DNA from: GCA-2746365 sp963711255
GTDB taxonomy: Bacteria > Pseudomonadota > Gammaproteobacteria > SZUA-229
Length of the DNA stretch: 64,000 nucleotides
Assembly (NCBI GenBank): GCA_963711255.1
Contig: CAVQDO010000001.1
Location: forward strand, 1 to 64,000
Reading direction: 5' to 3'
The notes under the pieces are model-generated. The model searched no databases. It was not told the origin of the DNA and saw only the letters and a list, made by a program, of their open reading frames with translations. A program made the translations under genes and the position numbers. Shown one piece after another: positions 1 to 8,873 of this stretch (the stretch's first letter is position 1; each line of letters starts with the position of its first letter).

Positions 1-831
1 CGTCATGAATCGCCGGTGGTATCGCCTTTACTCGCTGGCACACTTGCGTTTATGGTTTTCAAAAGTATCCAGACGCTGATTTTAAATAAGGAAAACCCTG
101 TAGCAAGCGCCATTAAATACGGTCCTATTTACCTGTTCATGGTAGGTTTTCTTATTGCATTAGTGACCATTAAAAAAGGCCTGAAACATGTTGGCCTGGA
201 TATCGATGCTGACCAGGCATTGTTGTATGCGGTCGGATTAGGTGTGCTAGTCGCTTTACTCGGTTCCTATTTAATAAGACAGGTAAAAACCGACCCGAAA
301 GCAAATAAAAACTTTCATTACGCAAATGTAGAGCGCATCTTTGCCATCTTGATGATTTTTACTGCCTCAGCAATGGCTTTTGCGCACGGTTCCAATGATG
401 TGGCAAACGCAGTCGGCCCGATGGCGGCGGTAATCAGTACCGCACAGACAGGACTGGTTGCATCAGAATCTGTTTTACCGGGTTGGGTGCTGCTGGTTGG
501 CGGTATCGGTATTGTTATCGGCCTGGCGACTTTTGGTTATAAAGTGATTGCCACGGTGGGTAAAAGTATCACCGAGCTGACTCCGAGCCGCGGTTTTGCA
601 GCAGAAATTGCTGCCGCAGGTACGGTCGTGCTGGCTTCATTTACCGGTATCCCGATTTCTACCACGCATACCCTGGTTGGTGCGGTGCTCGGTGTGGGTT
701 TTGCCCGTGGTATTGGCGCAATAGATCTGCGCGTCGTGCGCAATATTTTCATGTCATGGGTAGTAACTTTACCCGCGGGTGGTTTACTGGCGATTCTGTT
801 CTTCTTTACCCTCAAGGGTATTTTTAGTTAA
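1..831 (+). CDS. pit: PiT-family inorganic phosphate transporter, 5'-truncated by window edge
   Basis: The reading frame is open from base 1, so the start lies upstream of the window; about 276 C-terminal residues are visible. The protein is very hydrophobic. It carries the second half of the PiT signature, AHGSNDVANAVGP, around bases 380-420, and the GIPISTTHTLVGAVLG segment near the end, both typical of PHO4/PiT low-affinity phosphate (metal-phosphate symport) permeases of the inner membrane. The C-terminus ends normally after a last hydrophobic helix. Family assignment is firm from these motifs. Whether the substrate is phosphate or sulfate cannot be told from this part, but PiT is the usual meaning. 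The next gene is about 200 bp away on the same strand. Confidence 0.9.
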   Translation, partial: RHESPVVSPLLAGTLAFMVFKSIQTLILNKENPVASAIKYGPIYLFMVGFLIALVTIKKGLKHVGLDIDADQALLYAVGLGVLVALLGSYLIRQVKTDPKANKNFHYANVERIFAILMIFTASAMAFAHGSNDVANAVGPMAAVISTAQTGLVASESVLPGWVLLVGGIGIVIGLATFGYKVIATVGKSITELTPSRGFAAEIAAAGTVVLASFTGIPISTTHTLVGAVLGVGFARGIGAIDLRVVRNIFMSWVVTLPAGGLLAILFFFTLKGIFS

Positions 832-855
832 ATAAAAGTGATCTCGCCTGGTGAT

Positions 856-887
856 CCCGTCTGACTTTGATTTTTGAGGTCAGGCGG
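856..887 (+). terminator. Possible stem-loop after the PiT gene (no U-tract)
   Basis: CCGTCTGACTT at about 857 pairs with AGGTCAGGCGG ending about 887, with one or two G-T wobbles, 25 bases after the PiT stop codon. No clear T-run follows, so it is not a textbook intrinsic terminator. It could be a 3'-end protecting hairpin. Confidence 0.25.
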
Positions 888-1129
888 CGCATTGTATCGC
901 CGCTGATTTTTCCTGATGCCATGTGCTTAAAGGGATTCAATTTGTGCACATATCTTCAGTTGCATCCACACGGCAATAACGTACCATGTACATACGTTTA
1001 ATTGTCGACACATTTAAGTCCGATGTCTTCTATTCCAGCTAGTACTTTTATCAGAAGTCCCTGTCATCTCTGCATAGCATTGTAGAAAATTTCTGGCAAG
1101 ACTGGTGTGAATCGTGTGCAGCAAAGTCA

Positions 1130-3940
1130 ATGGATATATCCATTGATCTGCCATTGGCCATGCTGGGTAGAACCATGGCCTGCAGTGATTTTGTCGCGCG
1201 CAACTGTATTCGCTATCCGCCGATGTTTCTCGCCTTACTGGCTGAAGGCTTTGAAAATTCACGAACTGCCGAGGATTATCGCCAGCTGGTCGGGCAGGCG
1301 GTCTCCGCCGCTAAAGATGAAGCAAGCCTGATGACAGCCTTGCGCGAACTCCGTCAGCAGGAGATGGTGCGTATTGCCTGGCGCGATCTGAATCAGCTGG
1401 CTTCAGTAGCAATCGTACTTCAGGAACTAACCGATTTTGCAGTGGCCGTGGTATCGATTACCTTGCAGGCACTGGAAAAACAGCAGGCCGACATTTATGG
1501 TATGCCTCTCGATGCCGAGGGTAATGAACAAAGCCTGCTGGTATTAGCCATGGGTAAAATGGGCGGTGGTGAGCTGAACTTTTCTTCGGATATTGATCTT
1601 ATATTCAGTTTTGCAGAAGACGGCGAAACGCCCGGGCCGCGTAAAAAATCTCATTACGAATTTTACCTGGCGGTTATCCGTAAACTGGTGAAAGTGCTCG
1701 ATGAAGCGACGCTTGATGGTTTTGTATACCGGGTGGATACTCGTTTACGGCCTTTTGGTCAGAGCGGTCCGATGGCAATGAGTTTTTCTGGACTGGAGCA
1801 GTATTACCAGTTGCATGGCCGTGACTGGGAGCGTTACGCCATGATCAAGGCCAGCGTGATTAGCGGACGGGAAGCGGATAAAAAATACCTGCAGTCGATG
1901 TTGACGCCCTTTGTATATCGCCGTTATCTTGATTTCAGCATGATTGACGAGATTCGTGAAATGAAGCTAATGATCAATACGCAGATGAAGCGTAAAGGCA
2001 TGGAAAATAATATCAAGCTTGGCCAGGGTGGTATTCGCGAAATAGAGTTTATCGGCCAGACACTGCAGCTGATTCGAGCCGGGCGGGATCCTGAGCTGCG
2101 CGAGCGCAGTATTATCAAAGTGCTGAAGCTGCTGGCAGAGAAAAACCAGCTTTCCGTTAGCGATGTAAAACAGTTGATCGCGGCATACTGGTTTCTGCGT
2201 AAGCTGGAAAACCGCCTGCAGATGCTTGGTGATAAACAGACGCATACGCTGCCCGATGACGAGGAATCAAAACAGCGCATTTGCCTGTCCATGGGAATGA
2301 AGGGCTGGGATGAACTGCTGGCAGTGCTGGCGGAGCATCAGAAGGCAGTTGATACGGTATTTCAGAACCTGATTTCCGCTGAAGCTGAAGACGGCGAAAC
2401 AACGGCGTCGGTATTTGCGCTTTACTGGTCAGGCGCAGGCCGGCATCTTGAAAAACAGGGTGAGGTCAGTCGCGGTGTTCAGCACTATTTGAGTACGCTG
2501 GGTTATACGCAGCCCGAGCTGGCTATGCAGGCCCTGGCTGAATTGCATGCCAGTTCGACTATGCGGCATCTTAGCGGTGATAGTGTGCGACTGATGGCGA
2601 AGTTGCTGGAGTCGCTGCTTGAAAAAATAGCGGCATTTCCAGCGCAACTTGAGCTTCTGGATCGTGTCGGAAAAATATTAAAGGCGCTGGCCGGGCGCAA
2701 GGTTTATATCAGCTTGCTCAACGAGTTTCCGGCAATACAGTTGCAGGTGCTGACGTTGTGTTCGACCAGCGAATGGTTTACCGAGCGCCTGAGGCGTTAC
2801 CCGATTTTACTGGATAGTCTGCTGGGTGATGCTGAATCCTTCCGTCACACATATGATACTCGCCACCTGCTGGAAGTGGAATTAAAGCGCATAGAAAGTG
2901 AGGCTGGCGAAACAGACCTTGAGTTGCTGATGGAGCGTATGCGCCAGTTTAAACGGCAGACCGTTTTTACCATTGCCATGCTCGATGTGTTCTATGATGA
3001 GCCGGTTGAGTCAGTTTCCGATCATCTGACCCATCTTGCCAATGTGCTGCTGGAAAAAATTCTGGATTATTCATGGCAGGCAATGGTAGCCAGGTACGGT
3101 GAGCCGCGTTATGAGCTGGATGGCCAAATAAAGACCGCGCATATGGCAGTTGTTGGCTATGGCAAGCTGGGCGGCAATGAGCTGGGTTATGGCTCCGATC
3201 TGGATATTATTTTTATCCATGATAGCCAGGGAAAAAGGCAACTGACGGCGGGTGAAAAATCCATCGAAAATCAGCATTTTTTCGCCCGGGTGGCGCAACG
3301 GGTTATTCATTTTCTCAATACCCGGACTTATTCCGGCATATTATATGAGGCCGATACACGATTACGTCCGGATGGCCAGGCCGGGCTGATGGTCAGCAGT
3401 ATTGCAGCATTTGAACAGTATCAGCGTGAAAAAGCCTGGACCTGGGAGCATCAGGCCCTTATTCGAGCTCGATTTGTCACAGGAAATGTACTGTTAGAGC
3501 AGGAATTTGATAGAATCCGCAGTTCGATTCTGCAACAACAGCGCGATGCGCCTGAACTGGCCAGCGAAGTTGTAGTGATGCGCGAAAAAATGCGCAAACA
3601 CCTGGCGGGTAAATCAGCTGAATTTGACATTAAGCAGGATGCCGGTGGCCTGGTGGATATCGAGTTTATGACCCAGGCAGGGGTGTTGATTTATGCGCGT
3701 CAACACGAGGCATGTCTGCGGCATACTGCAACCCTGGCGTTGATTAATGAGTTAGCCCGGATAGGCTGGTACAGCGAGCATGAAGCGGAAAAGGTTGCGG
3801 ATGCGTATCGCTATTTTCGTAAACTGAAAAACTGGCAGAATTTACGCTGTGAAGCTGATGACAGCCAGGTGGCGCAGCATAGAGAAAATGTGAAGGCTGT
3901 CTGGCAGCGATTGATGCCGGAAGTTGTTGAGAAAGATTAA
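1130..3940 (+). CDS. glnE: Bifunctional glutamine synthetase adenylyltransferase / adenylyl-removing enzyme
   Basis: GlnE adds AMP to, or removes it from, glutamine synthetase in response to PII and glutamine. Two nucleotidyltransferase-type active sites are visible: NFSSDIDLIF near residues 146-158 (adenylyl-removase half) and YGSDLDIIF near residues 683-697 (adenylyltransferase half). Each is followed by the conserved RLRPFG / RLRPDG segment and an IREIEF / LVDIEF helix. The ORF gives 936 residues, close to the usual 940-980. The ATG at 1130 is only the first canonical in-frame start. Homology-like sequence (VENFWQDW, as in the GlnE N-terminus) continues in frame upstream to about 1043, with no ATG, GTG or TTG. 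An ATG at 1023 lies in another frame and would join if one T were added to the T4 run at 1046-1049, giving about 972 residues. The true N-terminus is therefore uncertain. Confidence 0.95.
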   Translation: MDISIDLPLAMLGRTMACSDFVARNCIRYPPMFLALLAEGFENSRTAEDYRQLVGQAVSAAKDEASLMTALRELRQQEMVRIAWRDLNQLASVAIVLQELTDFAVAVVSITLQALEKQQADIYGMPLDAEGNEQSLLVLAMGKMGGGELNFSSDIDLIFSFAEDGETPGPRKKSHYEFYLAVIRKLVKVLDEATLDGFVYRVDTRLRPFGQSGPMAMSFSGLEQYYQLHGRDWERYAMIKASVISGREADKKYLQSMLTPFVYRRYLDFSMIDEIREMKLMINTQMKRKGMENNIKLGQGGIREIEFIGQTLQLIRAGRDPELRERSIIKVLKLLAEKNQLSVSDVKQLIAAYWFLRKLENRLQMLGDKQTHTLPDDEESKQRICLSMGMKGWDELLAVLAEHQKAVDTVFQNLISAEAEDGETTASVFALYWSGAGRHLEKQGEVSRGVQHYLSTLGYTQPELAMQALAELHASSTMRHLSGDSVRLMAKLLESLLEKIAAFPAQLELLDRVGKILKALAGRKVYISLLNEFPAIQLQVLTLCSTSEWFTERLRRYPILLDSLLGDAESFRHTYDTRHLLEVELKRIESEAGETDLELLMERMRQFKRQTVFTIAMLDVFYDEPVESVSDHLTHLANVLLEKILDYSWQAMVARYGEPRYELDGQIKTAHMAVVGYGKLGGNELGYGSDLDIIFIHDSQGKRQLTAGEKSIENQHFFARVAQRVIHFLNTRTYSGILYEADTRLRPDGQAGLMVSSIAAFEQYQREKAWTWEHQALIRARFVTGNVLLEQEFDRIRSSILQQQRDAPELASEVVVMREKMRKHLAGKSAEFDIKQDAGGLVDIEFMTQAGVLIYARQHEACLRHTATLALINELARIGWYSEHEAEKVADAYRYFRKLKNWQNLRCEADDSQVAQHRENVKAVWQRLMPEVVEKD

Positions 3941-3944
3941 TATT

Positions 3945-4031
3945 ACCGCAGAGACGCAGAGAAAACGATATGTTTTTTGTGCAGTCGGCGCAGTAGATCA
4001 GTAACACTCTGAGCCTCTGCGTCTCTGCGGT
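3945..4031. repeat. Inverted-repeat element between glnE and ilvE
   Basis: A perfect 17-bp inverted repeat, ACCGCAGAGACGCAGAG at 3945-3961 and its complement CTCTGCGTCTCTGCGGT at 4015-4031, encloses about 53 bp. It begins 5 bp after the glnE stop. From memory, CGCAGAGACGCAGAG-type repeats occur as dispersed intergenic elements in various proteobacterial genomes. It could fold as a long hairpin in the transcript. No ORF or transposase is inside, so a MITE-like or REP-like element is the most that can be said. Confidence 0.6.
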
Positions 4032-4080
4032 TAAAATGTTTTTATTTATATTGTATTAGAGAATTTTGTGGGAGAAGTTT

Positions 4081-5007
4081 ATGCAAACCATGGCCGATAG
4101 AGATGGCGTTATCTGGTTTGACGGAAAAATGGTTGACTGGCGCGATGCCAAGATTCACGTTTTAACGCATACATTACATTATGGCATGGGCGTATTTGAA
4201 GGCTTGCGTGCCTATAAAGCCGAGCAGGGTACAGCAATTTTTCGTTTACAGGCGCATACCGACCGCCTGTTTGAATCAGCTGCGATTATGAATATGGATA
4301 TGCCCTTTGATAAGGAAACACTGAATGCAGCACAACTTGCCGCTGTCGCAGAAAATAACCTGGAGTCTGCCTATATCCGGCCAATGTGTTTTTATGGTTC
4401 CGAGGGTATGGGACTGCGTGCGGATAACCTTAAAGTGCATGTTATGGTTGCTGCCTGGGAATGGGGCGCCTACCTGGGGCAGGAAAGTCTGGATAATGGT
4501 ATTCGTATACGTAAATCGACTTTTATAAAAAATGATTCGCATCCGAGCATGTACCTGGCAAAAGCCAACGGCAATTATATCAACTCGATGCTGGCTCTGG
4601 ATGAAGCCATGAGCAAGGGTTATGATGAAGCCCTGTTACTGGATAGTAAAGGCAATGTCGCTGAAGGCAGCGGTGAAAACATCTTTATGATTAACGATGG
4701 AGTTATATCAACGCCTACACTTGTTGCATCGCTTAACGGTATTACACGTAACACTATCATGACGCTGGCGAAAGAACAGGGTTATGAAGTTGTCGAGACA
4801 ACAATAAAGATTGAAGAGTTATACGAAGCCGACGAAGTGTTTTTTACCGGTTCCGCAGCGGAGGTAACACCGATTCGTGAAATTGATGACAATACGATTG
4901 GCAACGGTTCACGCGGGCCAATAACAGAAAAGTTACAGACCATGTATTTTGATCTGGTACACGGCCGTCTGGATATACACCAGGACTGGTTAACGCTAGT
5001 CAAATAA
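4081..5007 (+). CDS. ilvE: Branched-chain amino acid aminotransferase (PLP fold type IV)
   Basis: It transfers amino groups between glutamate and the branched-chain 2-oxo acids, the last step of valine, leucine and isoleucine synthesis. From the ATG at 4081 it has 308 residues, matching the usual length of about 309. N-terminal GVIWFDGKMVDWRDAK and THTLHYGMGVFEGLRAY are family signatures. The PLP lysine is expected at K161 in LAKANGNYINS, and EGSGENIFMI near residue 200 is the phosphate-binding region. I chose 4081 because GGGAG at 4069-4073 sits just upstream. A TTG at 4066 would add five residues. It follows the inverted-repeat element and is followed by a small zinc-finger gene on the same strand. 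Confidence 0.95.
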   Translation: MQTMADRDGVIWFDGKMVDWRDAKIHVLTHTLHYGMGVFEGLRAYKAEQGTAIFRLQAHTDRLFESAAIMNMDMPFDKETLNAAQLAAVAENNLESAYIRPMCFYGSEGMGLRADNLKVHVMVAAWEWGAYLGQESLDNGIRIRKSTFIKNDSHPSMYLAKANGNYINSMLALDEAMSKGYDEALLLDSKGNVAEGSGENIFMINDGVISTPTLVASLNGITRNTIMTLAKEQGYEVVETTIKIEELYEADEVFFTGSAAEVTPIREIDDNTIGNGSRGPITEKLQTMYFDLVHGRLDIHQDWLTLVK

Positions 5008-5067
5008 ATATCTATTGCGATACAGTTCGTGAATGTTGTACGCGGACTTAAATAACAGGAATGAAAT

Positions 5068-5277
5068 ATGCCTAATCCAAATACTGCTACACAGCAAGAT
5101 CTCGATACGCCTAACGATACAATGTTATACGAAGTGTCACGCGATATACTGCCGATACATTGTCCGATGCCGGGGTCCAGTTTATGGAATTCGCATCCAC
5201 GCGTATACATTCCTGTTGAAGAAACGGGTTCCGCAAAATGTCCGTATTGTGGCTGCGTGTACCGACTGGTTGACTGA
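5068..5277 (+). CDS. Zinc-finger CHCC domain protein
   Basis: A 69-residue protein with the CHCC zinc-binding layout: CPMPGSSLWNSHPRVYIP (Cys and His) followed by AKCPYCGCVY (CxxC). This matches the small zf-CHCC family, whose eukaryotic relative is a complex I accessory subunit; the bacterial role is not established. AGGAATGAAAT precedes the ATG. The order ilvE, zf-CHCC, LPS heptose genes is one I recall from other gammaproteobacteria, so the context is probably conserved rather than meaningful for function. Confidence 0.85.
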   Translation: MPNPNTATQQDLDTPNDTMLYEVSRDILPIHCPMPGSSLWNSHPRVYIPVEETGSAKCPYCGCVYRLVD

Positions 5278-5332
5278 TACGCTGCCAGTATTTTCACCGC
5301 TTAATCATTATATGTAACGAGTACCTGTCCTT

Positions 5333-6763
5333 ATGACTATGCATCTTCCTTCATTTGAAAGCGCTAAAGTATTAGTGGTTGGCGACCTGATGCTGGACCG
5401 CTACTGGCATGGTGGTACTTCAAGAATTTCACCGGAAGCGCCGGTACCGGTAGTGCACGTAAATCAGAATGAAGAGCGTGCCGGCGGCGCCTGTAACGTT
5501 GCCCTGAATATTGCGACACTGGGAGCACAATGTACGGTGATGGGTTTATGTGGTGATGATGAAGCCGCCCGTACCCTGGAAAATATTTTGACGGCTGTTG
5601 GCGTTAATCCGCAGTTTGTGCGCATGCCTGATAGTGCGACAGTAACCAAATTGCGGGTGATGAGCCGATCGCAGCAATTAATGCGTCTTGATTTCGAAGA
5701 TGGTTTTATCGGGCAGGATTTATCTGTGCTGGAAAAAGTATTTGAAGAACAGATTGAAAATCATAATATCGTCGTCTGTTCTGATTATGGCAAGGGCAGT
5801 CTGCGCGGTGTAAAACAGATCATTGAAATATGTAATAAAAAGAATGTACCGGTTCTGGTTGATCCAAAAGGCAGTGATTTTGAGAAATACAGCGGCGCCA
5901 GTTTGATTACGCCTAATCTTTCCGAGTTTGAAGAAGTAGTCGGCCACTGTGAAACCGAGGATGAACTGGTTGAAAAGGCCAACGCGCTTTCCGAAAAATA
6001 TAATATAGAAGCTTTGCTGGTAACACGCAGTGAACACGGCATGAGTTTAATGCAGCAGGGCTACGACCCGGTGCACATGCCGACGCAGGCGAGAGAAGTG
6101 TTTGATGTCACCGGTGCCGGTGACACCGTGATATCAACATTGGCTGCATCATTAGGTGCGGGCGTATCACTGGAACGTGCTATGGCGCTGTCCAACCTTG
6201 CGGCTGGCGTGGTTGTCGGCAAGTCTGGTACTGCTAGCGTCAGTCTGCTTGAGCTGGAGCATGCCATTGAACAGAACTCATCAACTACTGAGCACGGTAT
6301 TTTAGAAGAAGCACATCTTTATTCTGTGCTTGACCGTTGCCGAGCTCGCGGCGAAACCATTGTTATGACTAATGGCTGTTTTGATATTTTGCATGCCGGA
6401 CATGTTACCTACCTTGAAGAAGCGAGTGCACTAGGCGATCGACTTTTAGTCGCGGTTAATATTGATGAAACCGTACGCCGCCTGAAAGGTGAAGACCGTC
6501 CTGTGAATAAAGTCGAGCACCGCATGCGCATGCTCGCCGCCTTGCGTTGTGTCGACTGGGTTGTTGCCTTCAGTGAAGATGAACCAACGCGACTGATCTG
6601 TGAAGTGTCACCGGATATATTAGTTAAGGGTGGTGATAACGATGTTGATAAAATTCCAGGCGGTGACTGTGTTCGTGAAGCCGGTGGCAAGGTAATGGTG
6701 CTGGTTTATGTTGATGGTGTCTCAACAACAAAAATTATTGATTCAATCAAAGATAAAGCCTGA
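5333..6763 (+). CDS. hldE: Bifunctional heptose-7-phosphate kinase / heptose-1-phosphate adenylyltransferase
   Basis: HldE makes ADP-heptose for the LPS inner core. Residues 1 to about 315 are a PfkB-type sugar kinase: GGACNVALN near 51, and DVTGAGD at 258-264, whose last Asp is the expected catalytic base. Residues 340-476 are a cytidylyltransferase-like domain with TNGCFDILHAGH at 346-357, containing the HxGH nucleotidyl-transfer motif. The 476-residue length equals that of the fused enzyme. It is the first gene of a plus-strand run with waaF, which uses the ADP-heptose. The start is either the ATG at 5333 or the one at 5339. Confidence 0.96.
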   Translation: MTMHLPSFESAKVLVVGDLMLDRYWHGGTSRISPEAPVPVVHVNQNEERAGGACNVALNIATLGAQCTVMGLCGDDEAARTLENILTAVGVNPQFVRMPDSATVTKLRVMSRSQQLMRLDFEDGFIGQDLSVLEKVFEEQIENHNIVVCSDYGKGSLRGVKQIIEICNKKNVPVLVDPKGSDFEKYSGASLITPNLSEFEEVVGHCETEDELVEKANALSEKYNIEALLVTRSEHGMSLMQQGYDPVHMPTQAREVFDVTGAGDTVISTLAASLGAGVSLERAMALSNLAAGVVVGKSGTASVSLLELEHAIEQNSSTTEHGILEEAHLYSVLDRCRARGETIVMTNGCFDILHAGHVTYLEEASALGDRLLVAVNIDETVRRLKGEDRPVNKVEHRMRMLAALRCVDWVVAFSEDEPTRLICEVSPDILVKGGDNDVDKIPGGDCVREAGGKVMVLVYVDGVSTTKIIDSIKDKA

Positions 6764-6785
6764 GTAACTGATACGGTAACTGCTG

Positions 6786-8033
6786 ATGACTAACGAAGAC
6801 GGTGATCATCCTGATGCTACTATGGACGTTAACGCGGACATAGTGATCGTTGGTGGTGGTATAGCCGGTTTGTGGGCGCTGGCTCGTATGCAGCAGGCAG
6901 GTTATAAAACGGTTTTACTGGAAGCGGAAGCATTGGGTGCCGGTCAGACGCGTTATGCACAGGGCATCATTCATGGCGGAACCAAGTATGCCTTAACCGG
7001 TAAACTGACTGCATCGTCAGAAGCGGTGGCTGATATGCCGGCAAGATGGCGCGCCTGTTATGAGGCAAACGGTGAGCTTGATCTTTCCCGGGCAGCATTA
7101 CTCTCAGATGCTCACTATCTCTGGTCTACTACCAGCCTGACTTCCCGTATTTCCGGTTTTTTTGCCAGTAAGGTTATGCGCGCCCGTTCAACCGCAATGG
7201 AAAGTGCCGGTGACAAAAAAAATCTGCCAGCGCTTTTTCAGCATAAAAATTTTAAAGGACAATTCTACCGCCTCGATGAACCGGTGTTTGATACCTTAAG
7301 TGTCATTCGCGCACTGGCTGAACCACGCAAGCGATCAATTCTCATGATTGATGAAAACTCGTTAAAACAGCAGGACGATGTTTTACATGTGTCTTCTAAA
7401 GAGGGGCAGTCTTACCGCTTACATTACAAAAAAATTATATTTCTGGCCGGGCAGGGTAATGAAGCTTTGTTGTCCTGTTTTGGTCTTGAAAAGCCCGAAA
7501 TGCAATTGCGACCATTAAAGATGGTAGTGATGCGTGGTCTTCCGTTAGACCGGGTTTATGCACACTGTCTCGGTGCATCGGTTAATCCAAGAATCACCAT
7601 CACCTCTCATTATGATGCTGATGGCAACATTGTCTGGTATATGGGCGGCCAGCTGGCAGAAGAAGGTGTCACTAAAACAGAAGCCGAATTGATCGAGTCG
7701 GCCAAAAAAGAACTGAATGAACTGATTCCATGGCTTGCAATAGAGAATGCTGAATGGGGTGTACTGGAAATTAATCGTGCCGAGATAAACCTGGCCGGCA
7801 AAGGTGGTGAGGGCAAGAAACGGCCAGATAGTTTCTCTATTGCGAGTGATGGCCGCTTAATGACAGCATGGCCAACTAAAATGGCGTTAGCGCCAGCACT
7901 AGCTGATGCTTTGCTGGATATTATTAAACAGGAAAATATTCCCGCTGATTTGGATTCAGCCTTACCTGCATGGCCGGAGCCGGAGTATGCCGAGTTTCCA
8001 TGGGATGAAGATTCCTGCTGGATTAAGCAATGA
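6786..8033 (+). CDS. FAD-dependent oxidoreductase (DAO / glycerol-3-phosphate dehydrogenase-like fold)
   Basis: 415 residues. The N-terminal ADP-binding motif IVIVGGGIAGLWAL near residues 19-32 ends in an acidic strand (LLEAE), and QGIIHGGTKYAL near 63-74 resembles the FAD-contact loop of the DAO superfamily. The C-terminal half contains a second beta-rich substrate domain. The substrate is unknown. The gene lies between hldE and waaF with only about 22 bp after hldE, and its stop is followed closely by an aldo/keto reductase, so it is probably co-transcribed with LPS core genes. A role in modifying a sugar or a polar head group is inference from position only. Confidence 0.75.
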   Translation: MTNEDGDHPDATMDVNADIVIVGGGIAGLWALARMQQAGYKTVLLEAEALGAGQTRYAQGIIHGGTKYALTGKLTASSEAVADMPARWRACYEANGELDLSRAALLSDAHYLWSTTSLTSRISGFFASKVMRARSTAMESAGDKKNLPALFQHKNFKGQFYRLDEPVFDTLSVIRALAEPRKRSILMIDENSLKQQDDVLHVSSKEGQSYRLHYKKIIFLAGQGNEALLSCFGLEKPEMQLRPLKMVVMRGLPLDRVYAHCLGASVNPRITITSHYDADGNIVWYMGGQLAEEGVTKTEAELIESAKKELNELIPWLAIENAEWGVLEINRAEINLAGKGGEGKKRPDSFSIASDGRLMTAWPTKMALAPALADALLDIIKQENIPADLDSALPAWPEPEYAEFPWDEDSCWIKQ

Positions 8034-8061
8034 TGCGCATGGCTATTTTGAGAAAAGCTTC

Positions 8062-8863
8062 ATGATAAAACGCGCGCTGGGCTCAACGGGTATTGATGTA
8101 AGTGTACTGGGTTTAGGTACAGTGAAGATTGGCCGTAATCAGCAGGTTAAATACCCGAAAGATTTTGAGCTGCCCGATGATAAAACAGTCATTGAGCTGT
8201 TTGAGCTGGCGCAGTCCTTAGGTATTAATTTTATCGATACTGCACCTGCCTATGGCAGTAGTGAGCAGCGTCTTGGCGAGTTATTACCCAACAGAAATGA
8301 CTGGGTTATTGTAACCAAGGTGGGAGAGATATTTGAAAATGGACAGTCATCTTTTGATTTTTCATTTGATTACACTGTTCACAGTGTCGAGCAAAGTTTA
8401 AAAAAACTAAAACGCGACGTTGTTGATGTGGTGCTGGTTCACTCAGATGGTAATGATATGGATATTATAAATAATGAGCCGGTATTCGATGCCCTGTCAT
8501 CATTGAAAGCCAGAGGCCTGATTAAGGCCTATGGCATGTCGAGTAAGACCGTTGAAGGCGGATGCTGGGTGGTGGAGAACACCGATGTTGTGATGGCAAC
8601 CGCCAACCTGGATTATGATGACGAGCGCCCGGTACTGGAACTGGCTGATAAATTAAATAAAGGCGTAATAATAAAAAAAGGTCTGCAAAGCGGACATGCA
8701 GATACTGCATCCGGCGGTGACGGTGTCCGTAGCTCATTTAGGCATATTCTTAGGTCTGCCCGGTGTTAGCAGCATGATTGTTGGTACGATAAATAACCAG
8801 CATTTAAAAGATAATGTTGCTACTGGTGAATTCATTTTCAGATTCTGCCGCGATAAACAATAA
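8062..8863 (+). CDS. Aldo/keto reductase, frameshifted near its C-terminus
   Basis: The start at 8062 (ATG, GAGAAAAG upstream) gives MIKRALGSTGIDVSVLGLG, a typical aldo/keto reductase N-terminus. FIDTAPAYGSSEQRLGELL carries the catalytic Asp and Tyr, VTKVGE the Lys, and VDVVLVHSDG the His. In the frame of the start the ORF ends at 8769 with an unlikely tail (HILRSARC). The expected tail, GLPGVSSMIVGTINNQHL, is present one frame over and ends at 8863. Removing one base near 8749-8755 joins them into about 266 residues. The gene is either a recent pseudogene or affected by an assembly indel. It is NAD(P)H-dependent by family; the substrate is unknown. It sits between the FAD oxidoreductase and waaF. 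Confidence 0.8.
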
Positions 8864-8873
8864 CTAGATTGCA

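Noticed and set aside
3941..4065. CRISPR-like repeat between glnE and ilvE
   Set aside because: Only one pair of inverted arms, no repeated spacer structure.
4782..5297. 171-codon minus-strand frame at the end of ilvE
   Set aside because: It overlaps ilvE and the zinc-finger gene, both well supported, and shows no recognisable domain.
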